DNA of 64,000 bases from CAVVVS01 sp963751355. GTDB lineage: Bacteria; Bacteroidota; Ignavibacteria; Ignavibacteriales; Ignavibacteriaceae. Made by a program: the position numbers and the translations under genes. Shown here one piece after another: positions 56,636-64,000 of this stretch. The stretch's first letter is position 1, and every line of letters begins with the position of its first letter. A model generated the notes under the pieces. It was not told where the DNA came from. It ran no database searches and saw only the letters and a list, made by a program, of their open reading frames with translations. Location: assembly GCA_963751355.1 (NCBI GenBank), contig CAVVVS010000121.1:12070-76069 (forward strand), given 5' to 3'.

Positions 56636-57258
56636 ACAAACTCCTTTTTTTCATATAAATTCATTTCACGAATTATTTGACGATGTATTTCATCAACCGC
56701 TAAAGTTCCGTCGATTACCCGGAATCTCTTTTCTTCCGCGGCAATGTTTAAATAACCATTACGTACCCTGGTATAAAATTCCTTATCGGATAATTCAATT
56801 CTATCAAGATCCGTATTATTTTTTATAGCCTTTCTCCTTTCGGCTTCTTCAACAGGGATATCGATAAAGAAAGTGATATCAGGAAGAGTTTCACCTATGG
56901 CTAAATTATGAATATGTTTTACCGATTCAATTGCTACACCTCTTCCGTAACCCTGATACGCCGTAGAAGAATCATGAAATCGATCTGAAATCACATAATA
57001 TTTATCTTGAAGATAAGGACGAATTTTTTCTCTAACTAACTGAGCCCGGCTTGCAGAAAACAAAAATATTTCAGTTTGTATTGTCATATTGTTATGTTTT
57101 TTATCAAGAAGAATATTCCTGACTTTTTCCGATATTTCTGTACCACCGGGTTCACGGATAATTACTACTTGTTTTTTGTGCCCTGTTAAATATTTTTTCA
57201 ACAATTCTACTTGTGTAGACTTACCGGAAAAATCGATTCCTTCAAAAGTTATGAACAT
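56632..57258 (-). CDS. tmk: Thymidylate kinase
   Basis: A 208-residue cytosolic kinase that phosphorylates dTMP to dTDP. The P-loop is FEGIDFSGKST, the DR(Y/H) motif is VISDRFHDSSTAYQGYGRG, and the LID region contains the Arg-rich VEEAERRKAI. The length is typical. It is the first gene of a three-gene operon with ctp and the TSUP transporter. Confidence 0.96.
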   Translation of the reverse strand: MFITFEGIDFSGKSTQVELLKKYLTGHKKQVVIIREPGGTEISEKVRNILLDKKHNNMTIQTEIFLFSASRAQLVREKIRPYLQDKYYVISDRFHDSSTAYQGYGRGVAIESVKHIHNLAIGETLPDITFFIDIPVEEAERRKAIKNNTDLDRIELSDKEFYTRVRNGYLNIAAEEKRFRVIDGTLAVDEIHRQIIREMNLYEKKEFV

Positions 57259-57562
57259 TTAAAATCTTAAATTTTATATGGTGATATTCAACCCGGTTTA
57301 ACCTAAAACTGGGAGAGAAATAATTTTCTATTATTCGTAATAAAAAATTTAAAGCTAATTAATATAATAACATGTGATTCAATTCGTGCAATTCTAGCTA
57401 TTCAACCACTAAAGAATGAAATATTTAACACCACGAATTGCATCTACGAAAACTTTCTTTCTCACTTTTTCATTATCAATATTAAACATAATTTGAACAT
57501 TAAAACTTAACATTTAAAAGGACTAACAATTCGATAATAATTGTTATACGAATAGCATTAGT
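57259..57562. other. Intergenic region upstream of tmk
   Basis: A 304-bp AT-rich gap between two minus-strand genes, which should hold the tmk operon promoter. Nothing else is seen in it. Confidence 0.4.
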
Positions 57563-58477
57563 CTAATTAAATCTTTTAATAATATACCTCAAACGCTCCG
57601 GTTTTACATAAATAAGAGAAACATTCGGAGGGATTTTTATATGTGGTGCAACACTGCCGACAGTATCCAGTACTACATCGCGGTAATTCACATAAGCACT
57701 AAAATTTGATGTATCAACTCTGCCGAGTATTTCAATTCCGCCCCTCACGCTTAATGTTATTTTGTTAGGTAATAATACTACATCACGATCTTTGGGCATA
57801 TCAATAACATTAACTCTAAGGTTGTGGACATTTTTATCTACAATCTTCTCAACATCCAAATTTACAATTACCTTACTGTCTGCATAACTCATACCCGATA
57901 TTTTCTTTAGAGAGACTATTTTAATTGTTTTTTCATACATTTCTTTCAACGAAATATTTTCAGTCGGTATTTCTTTTAGGTTTTTCAGGTAACTTACAGG
58001 TCCGGTAACCAAAGTTGAGTCGGGAGTTAATTTAGTTGGAGAAGCTAATCCGTAGCCGGGTTTGAACTCCAAATTCAATTCAGTTTCAATTGGCAGTTTT
58101 CTGGTAAGAGTTTTTTCTACAAAAAATGAAAGCGTGTCCGGCGAGATATTGATAACTTCTACATCCGAAGATAACCATTGGTTTTCAACAAGATAATTAT
58201 AAAGATTTATTGTTCTCTTACCCGTTTTTTTCCCTACCGGGATAATGTAATTAGATTCGGAACCAAGTTCAGCCGTTACCAATTTCCATCCTTTGCCTTT
58301 CAATTTCACAGAAATATCATCCGGCATTTGTGTACCTGTCGCATATCCATTCGGGAAATCAACTAATTTTATTGGAATTTGAAATGTAGCATAGTAATCA
58401 TACGATAATGATATGGAAACCCATAGTATTATGGAAAATAAAACAGAAACAATAATTATGTGCAGATTTTTCTTCAT
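57563..58477 (-). CDS. YbbR/CdaR-like membrane-anchored protein
   Basis: A protein of about 304 residues with a single N-terminal helix (about 5-24) and YbbR-like extracytoplasmic repeats. Signs are the FPNGYATGTQMPDDISVKLKG segment, typical of the first repeat. CdaR proteins of this family regulate the diadenylate cyclase CdaA, but no cdaA-like gene is adjacent, so the role is open. The longer ORF would start at 58519, inside the terminator hairpin 58504-58529, so the ATG at 58477 is preferred. It has no strong ribosome site. Confidence 0.75.
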   Translation of the reverse strand: MKKNLHIIIVSVLFSIILWVSISLSYDYYATFQIPIKLVDFPNGYATGTQMPDDISVKLKGKGWKLVTAELGSESNYIIPVGKKTGKRTINLYNYLVENQWLSSDVEVINISPDTLSFFVEKTLTRKLPIETELNLEFKPGYGLASPTKLTPDSTLVTGPVSYLKNLKEIPTENISLKEMYEKTIKIVSLKKISGMSYADSKVIVNLDVEKIVDKNVHNLRVNVIDMPKDRDVVLLPNKITLSVRGGIEILGRVDTSNFSAYVNYRDVVLDTVGSVAPHIKIPPNVSLIYVKPERLRYIIKRFN

Positions 58478-58503
58478 ACCACAAATATAAAGAGAATTAT
58501 AAA

Positions 58504-58529
58504 TAAAAAAACTCCACAATCAGTGGAGT
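58504..58529 (-). terminator. Intrinsic terminator of the microcompartment shell genes
   Basis: On the minus strand a perfect 7-bp stem, ACTCCAC (58523-58529) with GTGGAGT (58511-58517), encloses a 5-nt loop and runs into six T (58505-58510). It lies about 205 nt after the stop at 58735 and just upstream of the YbbR-like gene. Confidence 0.9.
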
Positions 58530-58734
58530 CTTAGCAAATTATCTAATAAAGATGAATCATATTAAATTATATTTGCTCATCTTATTGAAAATTTACTGAT
58601 TAGGCAAAGGATTCTTTAAATTAAAAACCCTTGATTCGAAGCAATTTCCGAATCTTACCGCGACGTTTTAAGAACACTCCGGGATATTTTTTATAGTATT
58701 AACGAAATCCCAAATTAAAGGTTGCATTCAGGTT

Positions 58735-59484
58735 TTATTCTAAAATTTCTTTAAAAAATTGAACCAGATCATCTCTTGTTGCTTTGGAGATTTCTCTTCC
58801 CTTAATGGGAAAATTTTCAAACTCTCTGGCAATATGCCGAAGTTGATGAACGTTCATAGATTCAATTTCATCCAAATTTAATAATTCTTTTTCTTCCTCA
58901 CCGGCTGTCTTGTCAAACTCATCCGGCGACCTTTCTTGCCCCAAAGCCTCTCTTTTAAGTCTTTCAATAGTATCATTACTGTCACTAAAGAGAGTAGATT
59001 CATTTTTCAACCGATTTTGAGATTTTCCCGGTTTCTTGTCTTTGGGTCGTTCCGGCTGTATAACATCTTCAGATTCATTATCAAAACTCGTCCGGGTATC
59101 TTTGGTAACAGCAGAAGTGACACCGGATTCATCATTTTTTTTCTTAACGTTTTTACTTACTTGATCACTGCCGCTAGTTTTCTTTTCTATTTTCTTTTCT
59201 ATTTTTTTTTCTTTCAATTCGGGCAGAATTGACACAACTTGTTCATCCGGTTGAGGAATAACATGAATCGAGATAAGCTCCCCTACTCTTTGAGCTGCCG
59301 CTGCTCCTGCATCAACCGCAGCTTTCACAGCAGCAACGTCACCAATAACCTTAACGGTTATCAATCCACCTGAAATTTTTTCCTTGCCGGTTAATTTCAC
59401 ATTAGCAGCTTTAACCATAGCATCGGCAGCCTCAATTGCTCCGACCAACCCTTTGGTCTCAACTAACCCCAATGCACTAGGCAT
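58735..59484 (-). CDS. Bacterial microcompartment shell protein with long charged C-terminal extension
   Basis: A 249-residue protein. Residues 1-92 are a BMC (hexamer-type) domain: GLVETKGLVGAIEAAD start, the pore-forming KISGGLITV, and DAGAAAAQRVGELISIHVIP. A charged, Lys/Glu/Ser-rich linker (about 93-200, with the repeated KKIEKKIEKK) leads to a helical end domain (about 203-249, MNVHQLRHIAREF...RDDLVQFFKEI) that looks like a Rho-N/SAP-type fold. Such tails may bind cargo or nucleic acid. It follows the 92-residue shell gene by 5 nt. Confidence 0.9.
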   Translation of the reverse strand: MPSALGLVETKGLVGAIEAADAMVKAANVKLTGKEKISGGLITVKVIGDVAAVKAAVDAGAAAAQRVGELISIHVIPQPDEQVVSILPELKEKKIEKKIEKKTSGSDQVSKNVKKKNDESGVTSAVTKDTRTSFDNESEDVIQPERPKDKKPGKSQNRLKNESTLFSDSNDTIERLKREALGQERSPDEFDKTAGEEEKELLNLDEIESMNVHQLRHIAREFENFPIKGREISKATRDDLVQFFKEILE

Positions 59485-59489
59485 ATTTA

Positions 59490-59768
59490 TTACTTTCTTT
59501 TAGGTAAAATTGTCTCTACTTCGGCATGAGGACGAGGAATAACGTGAACTGAAACCAATTCCCCAACTCTTTGTGCTGCTGCAGCGCCTGCATCGGTAGC
59601 AGCTTTTACTGCTCCCACATCTCCCCTAACCATTACTGTCACGTAGCCGCCGCCGATTGTTTCTTTACCGACTAGTTCAACTTTTGCTGCTTTCACCATT
59701 GCATCTGCAGCTTCGATTGCACCAACCAATCCTTTGGTTTCAATCATTCCGAGTGCGTCAAGTGCCAT
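59490..59768 (-). CDS. Bacterial microcompartment hexameric shell protein (BMC-H)
   Basis: A 92-residue single BMC domain, the usual length of PduA/EutM/CcmK-type hexamers that tile microcompartment facets. It has GMIETKGLVGAIEAAD, the central pore loop TIGGGYVTV, and GDVGAVKAATDAGAAAAQRVGELVSVHVIP. It is the first of two co-transcribed shell genes. No BMC pentamer (EutN/CcmL) or enzyme typical of known microcompartments lies in the window, so this is a satellite locus or a remnant of one. Confidence 0.95.
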   Translation of the reverse strand: MALDALGMIETKGLVGAIEAADAMVKAAKVELVGKETIGGGYVTVMVRGDVGAVKAATDAGAAAAQRVGELVSVHVIPRPHAEVETILPKRK

Positions 59769-59886
59769 ATTTGTGCTCCCAAATGTATTAATTAATATAT
59801 TCGAAAATACTTCTTAGGTTTGTAAATGTCAATTATAAATAAAACTTAGCTCTCCCCCTTTAATAAAATTTATAGATGAGACAAGT

Positions 59887-60315
59887 TTATCTGCTTTTTA
59901 GGTAGTCCTGAAGTATTATTGCTGCCGAATTTTGATCAATCAATCCCTTGTCACGACGTTTTGATTTTTTAGTAACAGACTGTAGAACTATTTGTTTAGC
60001 CATTTCGGAAGTATATCTTTCATCTTGCAATATAACTTCTAGCTTAAACCATTTTTCAATATTTTCTTTAAATTTTAAGACAATTTGCGTAATTTTTTCT
60101 ACTTCCCCTGCCTCGGAAAGAGGAAACCCGAGTATAATCCGATCAATGTTTTTTTCTGTAATTATTTTAGATAATTCTTTTCTTAAGTTCTTATCATTAG
60201 GAATGGTTTTAAAGGGATATGAAAAAGTAATTAAGGGGTCTGTAAGGGCCAAACCAATACGTTTAGTTCCGTAATCAATTGCTAACATTCTATAAAGTTT
60301 GGTTTCATTTTCCAT
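59887..60315 (-). CDS. ruvX: Putative Holliday junction resolvase / pre-16S rRNA nuclease (RuvX/YqgF)
   Basis: A 142-residue RNase H-like nuclease. The first strand carries LAIDYGTKRIGLALTDP with its catalytic Asp, the middle has ILGFPLSEAGE, and the C-terminal helix is IDQNSAAIILQDYL. Members process pre-16S rRNA in E. coli and were earlier proposed as Holliday junction resolvases. The start touches the relA/spoT stop (60315), so it is translationally coupled to it. Confidence 0.93.
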   Translation of the reverse strand: MENETKLYRMLAIDYGTKRIGLALTDPLITFSYPFKTIPNDKNLRKELSKIITEKNIDRIILGFPLSEAGEVEKITQIVLKFKENIEKWFKLEVILQDERYTSEMAKQIVLQSVTKKSKRRDKGLIDQNSAAIILQDYLKSR

Positions 60316-62494
60316 CAGGCAGTAGCATTTTCAAATCTTTCAACCGAATAGACCCCCTTAAGCTTTTTCAAGCGTTCGATAATCCGGTTTAAATGTTCGA
60401 TGTTATGGACGTATAATGTGACACTCCCTTCAAACATGGAATCTGCTGTGTTGATATTAATTGACTTTATATTTGTATTTTGATAAGAAACAATTGCATG
60501 TGAAATATCAGTTAAAATACCCGGTGTATCTTCACCCATTACACTTAATCCCGCAACAAAAAGAGAACTTTCTTTACCCGGCCATTGAACATTTATCAAT
60601 TTATTTCCATCTATTTCAGAAATTCTTAATAGATTGACACAATTTTTTCGATGAATTTTTATCCCCTCACCTATGGTGATATAACCTATAACTTGATCAC
60701 CGGGAATAGGATTACAGCACTTAGCATAAGAATACATTATGTTTGAATACTCTCCGTTAACAAGTATTCCGCCTGCATCATCCCGGGCATTAGTGGCAAA
60801 GTTATCAAATTCAAGGACAGCAACTTTTTCCTTTTTCTCCCTTTCTTCGTTAGTAGCAGTCAACACCTCATCAAGGTTCACTTTGCCCAAAGCGATTGCT
60901 TTGAAAAATTGTTTAGGGGTATCGTATTTCAGACTAGTCGTTAATTTTGTAATATCACTTTGAGTAAAAGAGAGTTTTAGTTTTTTAATTTTTTTCTCCC
61001 AAACCTCCTTACCTGCTTTTATTGTATCTTCCTCTTTTGCATTCATCCACTTTCTGATAGCGGTTTTTGCTTTATGAGTGGTAACGAACTTAATCCAGTT
61101 TTTGTTTGGATGCTGGTTTTTAGAGTTAATAATTTCAACCTGATCACCGCTGTGCAGCATAGTATCGAGCGGAACTATTTTACCGTTAACCTTTGCCCCG
61201 ATGCAATGGAATCCCACTTTACTGTGAATATCGAAAGCAAAATCCACAGGTGTAGAATTAACGGGTAATCTTCTTAAATCTCCTTTGGGAGTAAATACAT
61301 AAATCTCATCCTGGTAAAGGTTAAGCTTAAAACTCTCTAACAGATCTTTCCTGGCTTCGTCTCTGGTGGCATTCTCAAAAATATCACGGATCCAGTTAAC
61401 CCAGTTCTCAAGATCTTTATCAGTAGTGGTTTTATTTTCCTTATAACGCCAATGCGCCGCTACACCTTTTTCAGCAACTTCATGCATCTTTTGGGTTCTA
61501 ATTTGAACTTCGACTAATCTTCCGTCTGGACCAACAACCGTAGTATGAATCGATTGATAATTATTAGTCTTGGGAATTGATATATAATCCTTAAATCTAT
61601 CCGGAACCGGGAGATAGATTTGGTTTACTATTCCCAGTGTTGTGTAGCAATCATTTGAATTATCTGTGTCAATTATTATTCGAATCGCAAATAAGTCATA
61701 AATTTCCTCGAAAGGTTTATTTCGCCTCACCATTTTCCGGTAGATGCTGTACAGATGCTTGGGCCTTCCGCTGATTTCATATTTAAGATTGTACTCGGTT
61801 AGTTTTTCAACTATCGGGACGGCAAACTTTCTGATGTACGATTCTCTTTCTCTTCTTTTACTTTTAATCTTACGTGCTATCTCTTCATATGCTTCTTTAT
61901 TTAAAATTTAAATGAAAGATCTTCTAATTCCCATTTAATTCTACCAAGACCGAATCTATTGGCAAAGGGCGCGTAAATTTCAAGAGTTTCCTGTGCAATT
62001 CTTCTCTGCTTATTGGGGTTTACATATTCAAGTGTTCGCATATTATGCAACCGGTCAGCGAATTTAACCAAAATAACCCTGACATCTCTAACCATGGACA
62101 GAAGAAGTTTTCGATAATTCTCTGCCTGAGTAATTTCTTGTCCTTTAAATATCCCGCTTATTTTCGTAACACCGTCAACTATTTCCGCTACTTCTTTTCC
62201 GAATTCTTTAGATAACAACTCCAAATTGAACTCGGTATCTTCAACAACGTCATGTAATAAAGCACTCACAACTGTTGTATCATCCAGAGGTATCTCTTTC
62301 GCTACAATCAATGCAACTTCGTACGGATGAGTGAAATACATCTCTCCGGATGCGCGTAAATCATTTTTATGCGCTTCTATGCTGAACTCATAACTTTTTT
62401 CGATCAATTCATTGTTAACACTCGGAAGGTGAAGTCGACACGCTTCAAGCAGTTCATCCAGCATTTTTTTATATTTAATATTATTTATACTCAT
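60315..62494 (-). pseudogene. relA/spoT-type (p)ppGpp synthetase/hydrolase, split by a one-base frameshift
   Basis: The 5' part (62494-61901) encodes the HD hydrolase domain (ALLHDVVEDTEF, KFADRLHNMRTL) and ends KWELEDLSFKF-stop. The 3' part, in the other frame, encodes the synthetase domain (YSIYRKMVRR, then DLFAIRIII, NYQSIHTTVVGPDG, VQIRTQKMHEVAEKG), TGS and ACT domains, down to 60315. The break is in a run of four T on the coding strand (61903-61906). One extra T restores FKFLNKEAYEEIARKIKSKRR and a protein of about 727 residues, a normal length. Every domain is otherwise intact, so a homopolymer sequencing error or a very recent mutation is likely. The ATG at 62494 follows a TTG at 62497. 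Confidence 0.9.
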
Positions 62495-62754
62495 CAAACT
62501 TGTTACATTAATAGCTTACAAATTACTTCAGAATTTTATTCTCAATTTTTTATTTTTTCAAAATATGTTACTCTACCAGCAGCCCGCATGATAGAGGAAT
62601 TCTCCACAAATTTATTTTAATAAAATTCATTTCAGTTGTTCAATTCATTTAGCTTAAAAAATAGTGATATTAACACTGTTTAGTAAACATAATTATAATT
62701 TAATTCATTTAAATCAATAGTAAAAGTCAGCCGTTTTTACAGATTATACCCATA

Positions 62755-63795
62755 CTATTTAATAAGTTCCTTTCTTAAATACTTAACTTTCTCAAAATGA
62801 TTTTTCAATCTATCCTTAACTTCAACGGAAATGTTTTGAATGCTAAGAATTTCGTTACAAAATTGTAATGATTCGGACTTTTGCCCTGTCTGAAAATATA
62901 ATTTTGCAATAATATATTTTAATAAAATTTCGTTATAACGGTTTATTCCGGTAATGTTTAAATAAGAATTTAATATCTTTTTGTAAACAGATATTGCCTT
63001 GTTTTTATCTAAATCTTCAAATGCGCGTGCTAACCCCCACATAAAAAATCGTGAATTAGGATAAATTTTCAAAGCTTTTTCAGCTAATTTAACTGCCATT
63101 CGGGGCTGCTTTTTGTCTATATATATCCAAATCAGAGAATTTATTGCTAAATAAGTGTTGTAAGAAGAATGGCTTACTGCCGAATCGAGTAATTCTATTC
63201 CCTCATTTTCGTTATTAGAAACAAACGGGAGCCAATCCAAGAATTCAGTTTTCCGTCTCTTCCAATATTTGAAAGTTCCTAATGCGATATATGCCTCATA
63301 AAAATTAGGAATTATTTTTAAGCATTTTTCAAATCCGGCAACTGAATTCAGACCGTAATTGATTGCAGTAATCCAATTTTTATTCAAAGCTTCATAATAT
63401 GCAAAATACCCGTTTGCGAGTGCGTAAAAATACTGATACCATATATCATTTTTATTTTCAGAAATTAAACTTAAGGACTGATTTTCTGCCTCAGTCAGGT
63501 ATTTTTTTATGGAGTCGGAATCTACGTTTTCCGCATAATCATAAGTTTTTGCAATCTCAACTGCTGCAAGATAAATATTACCGAGCGGTAATTGCGGGTA
63601 CTCTTTATTTAACGAAAGAAAAACTTCCCTTGCATCTTTGTACTGCTGAAGGATTATTAAATCTATTCCCTTTTTAAGCAAGATATTAACTGTGGAATCA
63701 GGATATTCCTCAGAATAAGATTTAGATGTTATCAGAATGCTGAATAACAGGAGGACAAAATATTTAGAGAGTCCCAAACGTTCGATCACCAGCAT
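62755..63795 (-). CDS. Secreted TPR-repeat protein, unknown function
   Basis: A 346-residue protein with an N-terminal signal peptide or anchor (YFVLLLFSILITSKSYS) followed by TPR-like helical repeats along its length (for example EKALKIYPNSRFFMWGLARAFEDL near 245). It is probably periplasmic and mediates protein contacts. The ATG at 63795 overlaps the end of upp by 32 nt, and GGGAG lies directly before it; a GTG at 63789 with a 6-nt spacing is an alternative start. The reaction or partner is unknown. Confidence 0.75.
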   Translation of the reverse strand: MLVIERLGLSKYFVLLLFSILITSKSYSEEYPDSTVNILLKKGIDLIILQQYKDAREVFLSLNKEYPQLPLGNIYLAAVEIAKTYDYAENVDSDSIKKYLTEAENQSLSLISENKNDIWYQYFYALANGYFAYYEALNKNWITAINYGLNSVAGFEKCLKIIPNFYEAYIALGTFKYWKRRKTEFLDWLPFVSNNENEGIELLDSAVSHSSYNTYLAINSLIWIYIDKKQPRMAVKLAEKALKIYPNSRFFMWGLARAFEDLDKNKAISVYKKILNSYLNITGINRYNEILLKYIIAKLYFQTGQKSESLQFCNEILSIQNISVEVKDRLKNHFEKVKYLRKELIK

Positions 63796-64000
63796 CTCCC
63801 AGTCCGGGTAAGATATATCCTTTATTATTCAATTCCCTATCAATAACTGCACCAAATATCATAACATCAGGGTGATTCTTCCCTAATTTTTTGATGCCCT
63901 CGGGAGCAGCGACCAAACAAGCAAAAATCAAATTTTCCCCGCCCCTTTTTTTCAAATATCTAATCGCTTCCGAAGCACTGCCTCCGGTAAGCAATACTGA
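63764..64000 (-). CDS. upp: Uracil phosphoribosyltransferase, C-terminal part (runs off the window)
   Basis: The last 78 codons of Upp, open to the window edge at 64000. It has the PRPP-binding LLTGGSASEAIRYLKKRG, CLVAAPEGI and the C-terminal PGLGDAGDRTFGT, the uracil-binding end of the enzyme. It salvages uracil to UMP. Only the 5' portion is outside the window. Confidence 0.93.
   Translation of the reverse strand, partial: SVLLTGGSASEAIRYLKKRGGENLIFACLVAAPEGIKKLGKNHPDVMIFGAVIDRELNNKGYILPGLGDAGDRTFGTL

Noticed and set aside
58478..58519. Longer N-terminus (14 extra residues) for the YbbR-like protein
   Set aside because: The extra codons run into a clear terminator hairpin with a T-run, so the ATG at 58477 is better.

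Overview
The window reads as one contiguous, gene-dense chromosomal segment of a low-GC, Gram-negative bacterium. It most resembles the Ignavibacteria / Bacteroidota-Chlorobi group. This placement is inference from gene content: an alternative complex III cluster fused to a caa3-type oxidase operon, bacterial microcompartment shell genes, Ser/Thr kinase signalling, TTG/GTG starts and TolC-type envelope genes. No phage, insertion sequence, integron or CRISPR array was seen. The only mobile-looking material is degenerate dispersed intergenic repeats.

Layout. (1) 85-9131, minus strand: a tripartite efflux operon with TolC-like outer membrane protein, MacA-like adaptor, one stand-alone ABC ATPase and four tandem MacB/FtsX-type permeases; the last three permeases look like a local gene family. 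(2) 9561-17683, minus: a CCA-adding/poly(A) polymerase family enzyme, a membrane gluzincin-TPR protein beside murA, and a Ser/Thr kinase carrying a Ycf48-like propeller with its PP2C phosphatase. (3) 18600-34412, mixed: an orphan radical SAM protein, a quinone reductase, tRNA-Leu(UAG), tig-clpP, a DUF819 membrane protein, a VWA + MoxR-type AAA pair, an unknown Lys-rich protein, alpha-glucan phosphorylase, a decayed histidine kinase and an M24 peptidase. (4) 34495-50351, minus: a single 16-kb respiratory unit with alternative complex III (ActA, small protein, ActB, ActC, an ActD-ActE fusion, ActF), a separate cytochrome c, two SCO proteins, CoxA/C/D/B, heme O synthase and a polytopic protein ending in a cytochrome c domain. 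It would pass electrons from quinol via cytochrome c to oxygen. (5) 50852-53948: glycolate-oxidase-type GlcF and GlcD. (6) 54186-64000, minus: tmk-ctp-TauE/SafE, a YbbR/CdaR-like protein, two tandem microcompartment shell proteins (one with a long charged tail and a helical end domain), ruvX, a relA/spoT gene broken by a one-base frameshift, a TPR protein and the 3' end of upp.

The most interesting items are the isolated pair of microcompartment shell genes without cargo enzymes or a vertex protein in view, the four-permease/one-ATPase exporter, the ActD-ActE fusion inside a complete ACIII-caa3 supercluster, and two broken genes (relA/spoT by a single base in a T-run; a histidine kinase by several lesions). 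Functional names rest on motif recognition by eye; no database search was run.
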